Origin: Gemmatimonas sp.
Lineage (GTDB): Bacteria; Gemmatimonadota; Gemmatimonadetes; Gemmatimonadales; Gemmatimonadaceae
Assembly: GCA_021154285.1 (NCBI GenBank)
Contig: JAJKIV010000171.1
Coordinates: forward strand, 1-49,621
DNA: 49,621 bases
Direction of reading: 5' to 3'
The notes beneath the pieces are model-generated. The model was not told the DNA's origin, made no database searches, and was given only the letters and a program-made list of their open reading frames with translations. The position numbers and the translations under genes were made by a program. The first letter of the stretch is position 1, and the number at the start of each line of letters is the position of its first letter. This document shows, one piece after another, positions 48,406 to 49,621 of this stretch.

Positions 48406-49581
48406 ATGCGCATCGGGGTGGATGCGACGTGCTGGGCAAATGCCCGCGGGTATGGGCGGTTCGCTCGCGAGCTGCTTCGCGCAATGGTCGTCGAGGGCGC
48501 GTCGCACGAGTTCGTGTGTTTCGTCGACGAGCGCTCGGCGCGGTGCTTCGATCTGGTCGGTGCTGGCGTGCGCACGGTGTTGGTGCGGCAGTCGGCGTCA
48601 CCGACGACCGCGGCGAGCGCGAACGGCAACCGTTCGCTGAGTGACATGTGGCGCATGACGCGAGCGGTTGCGCGCGAGGACCTCGACGTGTTTTTCTCGC
48701 CGTCGGTCTACACGTATTTCCCGCTCCCACCCATGCTCGCCGCGGTGATCACGTTCCACGACGCGATCGCCGATAAGTTTCCCGAGCTGACGCTCCCGTC
48801 ATCACGAGCGCGGCTTTTCTGGCGCATGAAGGTACAGATGGCACTGGCGCAGTCGCGCCTCGTGCTCACGGTGTCGGATTACGCGGCGGCCCAGGTCAGC
48901 CGGACGCTGGGCGTGCGTCGCGATCGCATTCGCATTGCGGTGGAGGCGGCGGCGCCGGCCTACAGGCCGAGCGAGTCGGCAGAGGATGTTCTCGCGGCGG
49001 CGCGGCGCGCCGGGATTCCCGACGGCCGGCGCTGGTTCGCCTACGTGGGCGGCTTCAACCCGCATAAGCACGTCGACGCGATCGTGCGTGCGCACGCGGC
49101 ACTCGTCGGTGATCTCACCGATCCGCCGATGCTCGTGCTCGTTGGCGCGATCGACGACGACCCATTCTTCGGCGCGCAGAAGCGCATCCGTGACGAGATC
49201 GCGCGATGCGGCACGGGTGATCATATCCGCTGGGCGGGGTACGTGCCTGACGATGAGCTGCGCCATCTCTTGTCTGGCGCGCTCGCACTCGTGTTGCCGT
49301 CGGAATCGGAGGGGTTCGGTTTGCCGGCGGTCGAGGCGGCTGCCTGCGGCGTCCCCGTCATCGCGACCACCGAGAGTCCGCTTCCGCAGTTGCTGGCGGG
49401 CGGCGGGATTTTCACCGCGCCGCGGGACGAGATGGCGTTAGGCGCCGCGATGCGGCGCCTTGCGACCGACGAGCCGCATCGCCGCGCGCTCGCGGCCGGC
49501 GCGCTCGCGCGTGCCGGTACGCTGAGCTGGACGTCGAGTGCGAGAGCAGCGCTCGACGCGCTGGTGGAGGCGGCCGCGTGA
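48406..49581 (+). CDS. Glycosyltransferase family 4 protein
   Basis: 391 residues. MRIGVDATCWANARGYGRFARELL at the N-terminus, DVFFSPSVYTYFPLP, VITFHDAIADKFPE, SRLVLTVSDYAAAQVSRTLGV, FAYVGGFNPHKHVDAIVRAH, GDHIRWAGYVPDDELRHLLSGA, LVLPSESEGFGLPAVEAAACGVPVIATTESPL. The SEGFGLPAVEAAACG loop fits the E-x7-E GT4 signature of mannosyltransferase-like enzymes. The stop overlaps the next start (GTGA at 49578-49581). A CGTTAGGC word gives Ala-Leu-Gly through a TTA codon near the C-terminus. Confidence 0.92.
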   Translation: MRIGVDATCWANARGYGRFARELLRAMVVEGASHEFVCFVDERSARCFDLVGAGVRTVLVRQSASPTTAASANGNRSLSDMWRMTRAVAREDLDVFFSPSVYTYFPLPPMLAAVITFHDAIADKFPELTLPSSRARLFWRMKVQMALAQSRLVLTVSDYAAAQVSRTLGVRRDRIRIAVEAAAPAYRPSESAEDVLAAARRAGIPDGRRWFAYVGGFNPHKHVDAIVRAHAALVGDLTDPPMLVLVGAIDDDPFFGAQKRIRDEIARCGTGDHIRWAGYVPDDELRHLLSGALALVLPSESEGFGLPAVEAAACGVPVIATTESPLPQLLAGGGIFTAPRDEMALGAAMRRLATDEPHRRALAAGALARAGTLSWTSSARAALDALVEAAA

Positions 49582-49621
49582 CCGGCCCGCTGCGCTTCTG
49601 CATGTTCTCCACGTTCTACCC
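49578..49621 (+). CDS. Start of a further gene, probably GT4 glycosyltransferase (cut by window end)
   Basis: A GTG overlapping the previous stop begins MTGPLRFCMFSTFYP, with no stop before the window ends. The pattern short lead + RFCMFSTFYP matches the first strand and following loop of GT4-type glycosyltransferases. Only 14 codons are visible, so the call leans on this and on the operon context. Confidence 0.5.
   Translation, partial: MTGPLRFCMFSTFY

Larger units (their letters stand above)
1295..49443. repeat. Dispersed short word CGTTAGG / CCTAACG, about 39 copies
   Basis: Counted by hand on both strands. CGTTAGG copies start at 1295, 4558, 4997, 6222, 7095, 7605, 9734, 13602, 17567, 22968, 23455, 24328, 30348, 30791, 31441, 31835, 32670, 33376, 34929, 38851, 39398, 42333, 45220 and 49436. 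CCTAACG copies start at about 6596, 13469, 15104, 16446, 21330, 23020, 24488, 24714, 27976, 37837, 40581, 41744, 42059, 42943 and 46472. About 29 continue as CGTTAGGC/GCCTAACG. Near-misses include 5615 and 42988. From base composition about 6 copies would be expected (rough estimate). Copies occur on both strands and in both orientations relative to genes. Confidence 0.85.

Overview
The window is G+C-rich (about two thirds G+C by eye), gene-dense, and built from short overlapping operons (many ATGA/GTGA stop-start overlaps). It carries no tRNA, rRNA, insertion sequence, phage or CRISPR array that I could see. Gene types (cobalamin-dependent MetH next to a fused homocysteine methyltransferase-MTHFR, Ig-like Big_2 lipoproteins, a large exopolysaccharide cluster) and repeat-derived linkers fit a free-living environmental bacterium such as a member of Gemmatimonadota. 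That placement is inference; no marker gene proves it.

Layout. 1-2963 (minus): flippase, polyprenyl-phosphate glycosyltransferase and the start of an acyl-CoA dehydrogenase, all overlapping. 3113-4831 (plus): a formyltransferase-like protein fused to a beta-propeller of the GINT1 N-terminal type. 4999-10544 (minus): methionine operon, metH then the HMT-MTHFR fusion. 10750-12061 (minus): a YggT / DUF167 / receiver-like operon. 12171-14116 (plus): rfbB-rfbA for dTDP-4-keto-6-deoxyglucose. 14110-19689 (minus): VanZ-type membrane protein, GT-C enzyme, GT4 and polysaccharide deacetylase. 20143-22983 (plus): methyltransferase and an asparagine-synthase-type amidotransferase. 23181-30277 (plus): two secreted Big_2/beta-helix lipoproteins, each directly preceded by a c-di-GMP-I (GEMM) riboswitch. 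30350-36768 (minus): heparinase II/III-like protein, second amidotransferase, GT4 and UDP-GlcNAc 2-epimerase. 37222-40577 (plus): GT4 and bi-domain oxidoreductase. 40582-43533 (minus): GT4 and a third beta-helix lipoprotein. 43822-49621 (plus): O-antigen ligase-type polymerase, three tandem GT2 paralogues and two GT4 enzymes, the last cut by the window end.

How it fits together. Outside the methionine block and the YggT operon, nearly everything serves synthesis, export, modification or binding of an extracellular polysaccharide. Precursors come from RfbA/RfbB and WecB. Chains are built by about eleven glycosyltransferases. Candidate decorations are amidation, methylation, formyl-type transfer and deacetylation. 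Flippase and O-antigen ligase-type proteins suggest a Wzx/Wzy-like route. The heparinase-like protein and three beta-helix lipoproteins look like surface or periplasmic polymer-handling proteins, and two of these are under direct c-di-GMP control.

Two signals stand out. One is the riboswitch-controlled family of beta-helix lipoproteins with about ten, two and zero Ig-like modules. The other is a short word, CGTTAGG/CCTAACG, which I counted by hand about 39 times. It lies mostly inside genes, where it forces codons otherwise rare in such DNA, and several copies sit exactly on stop codons.
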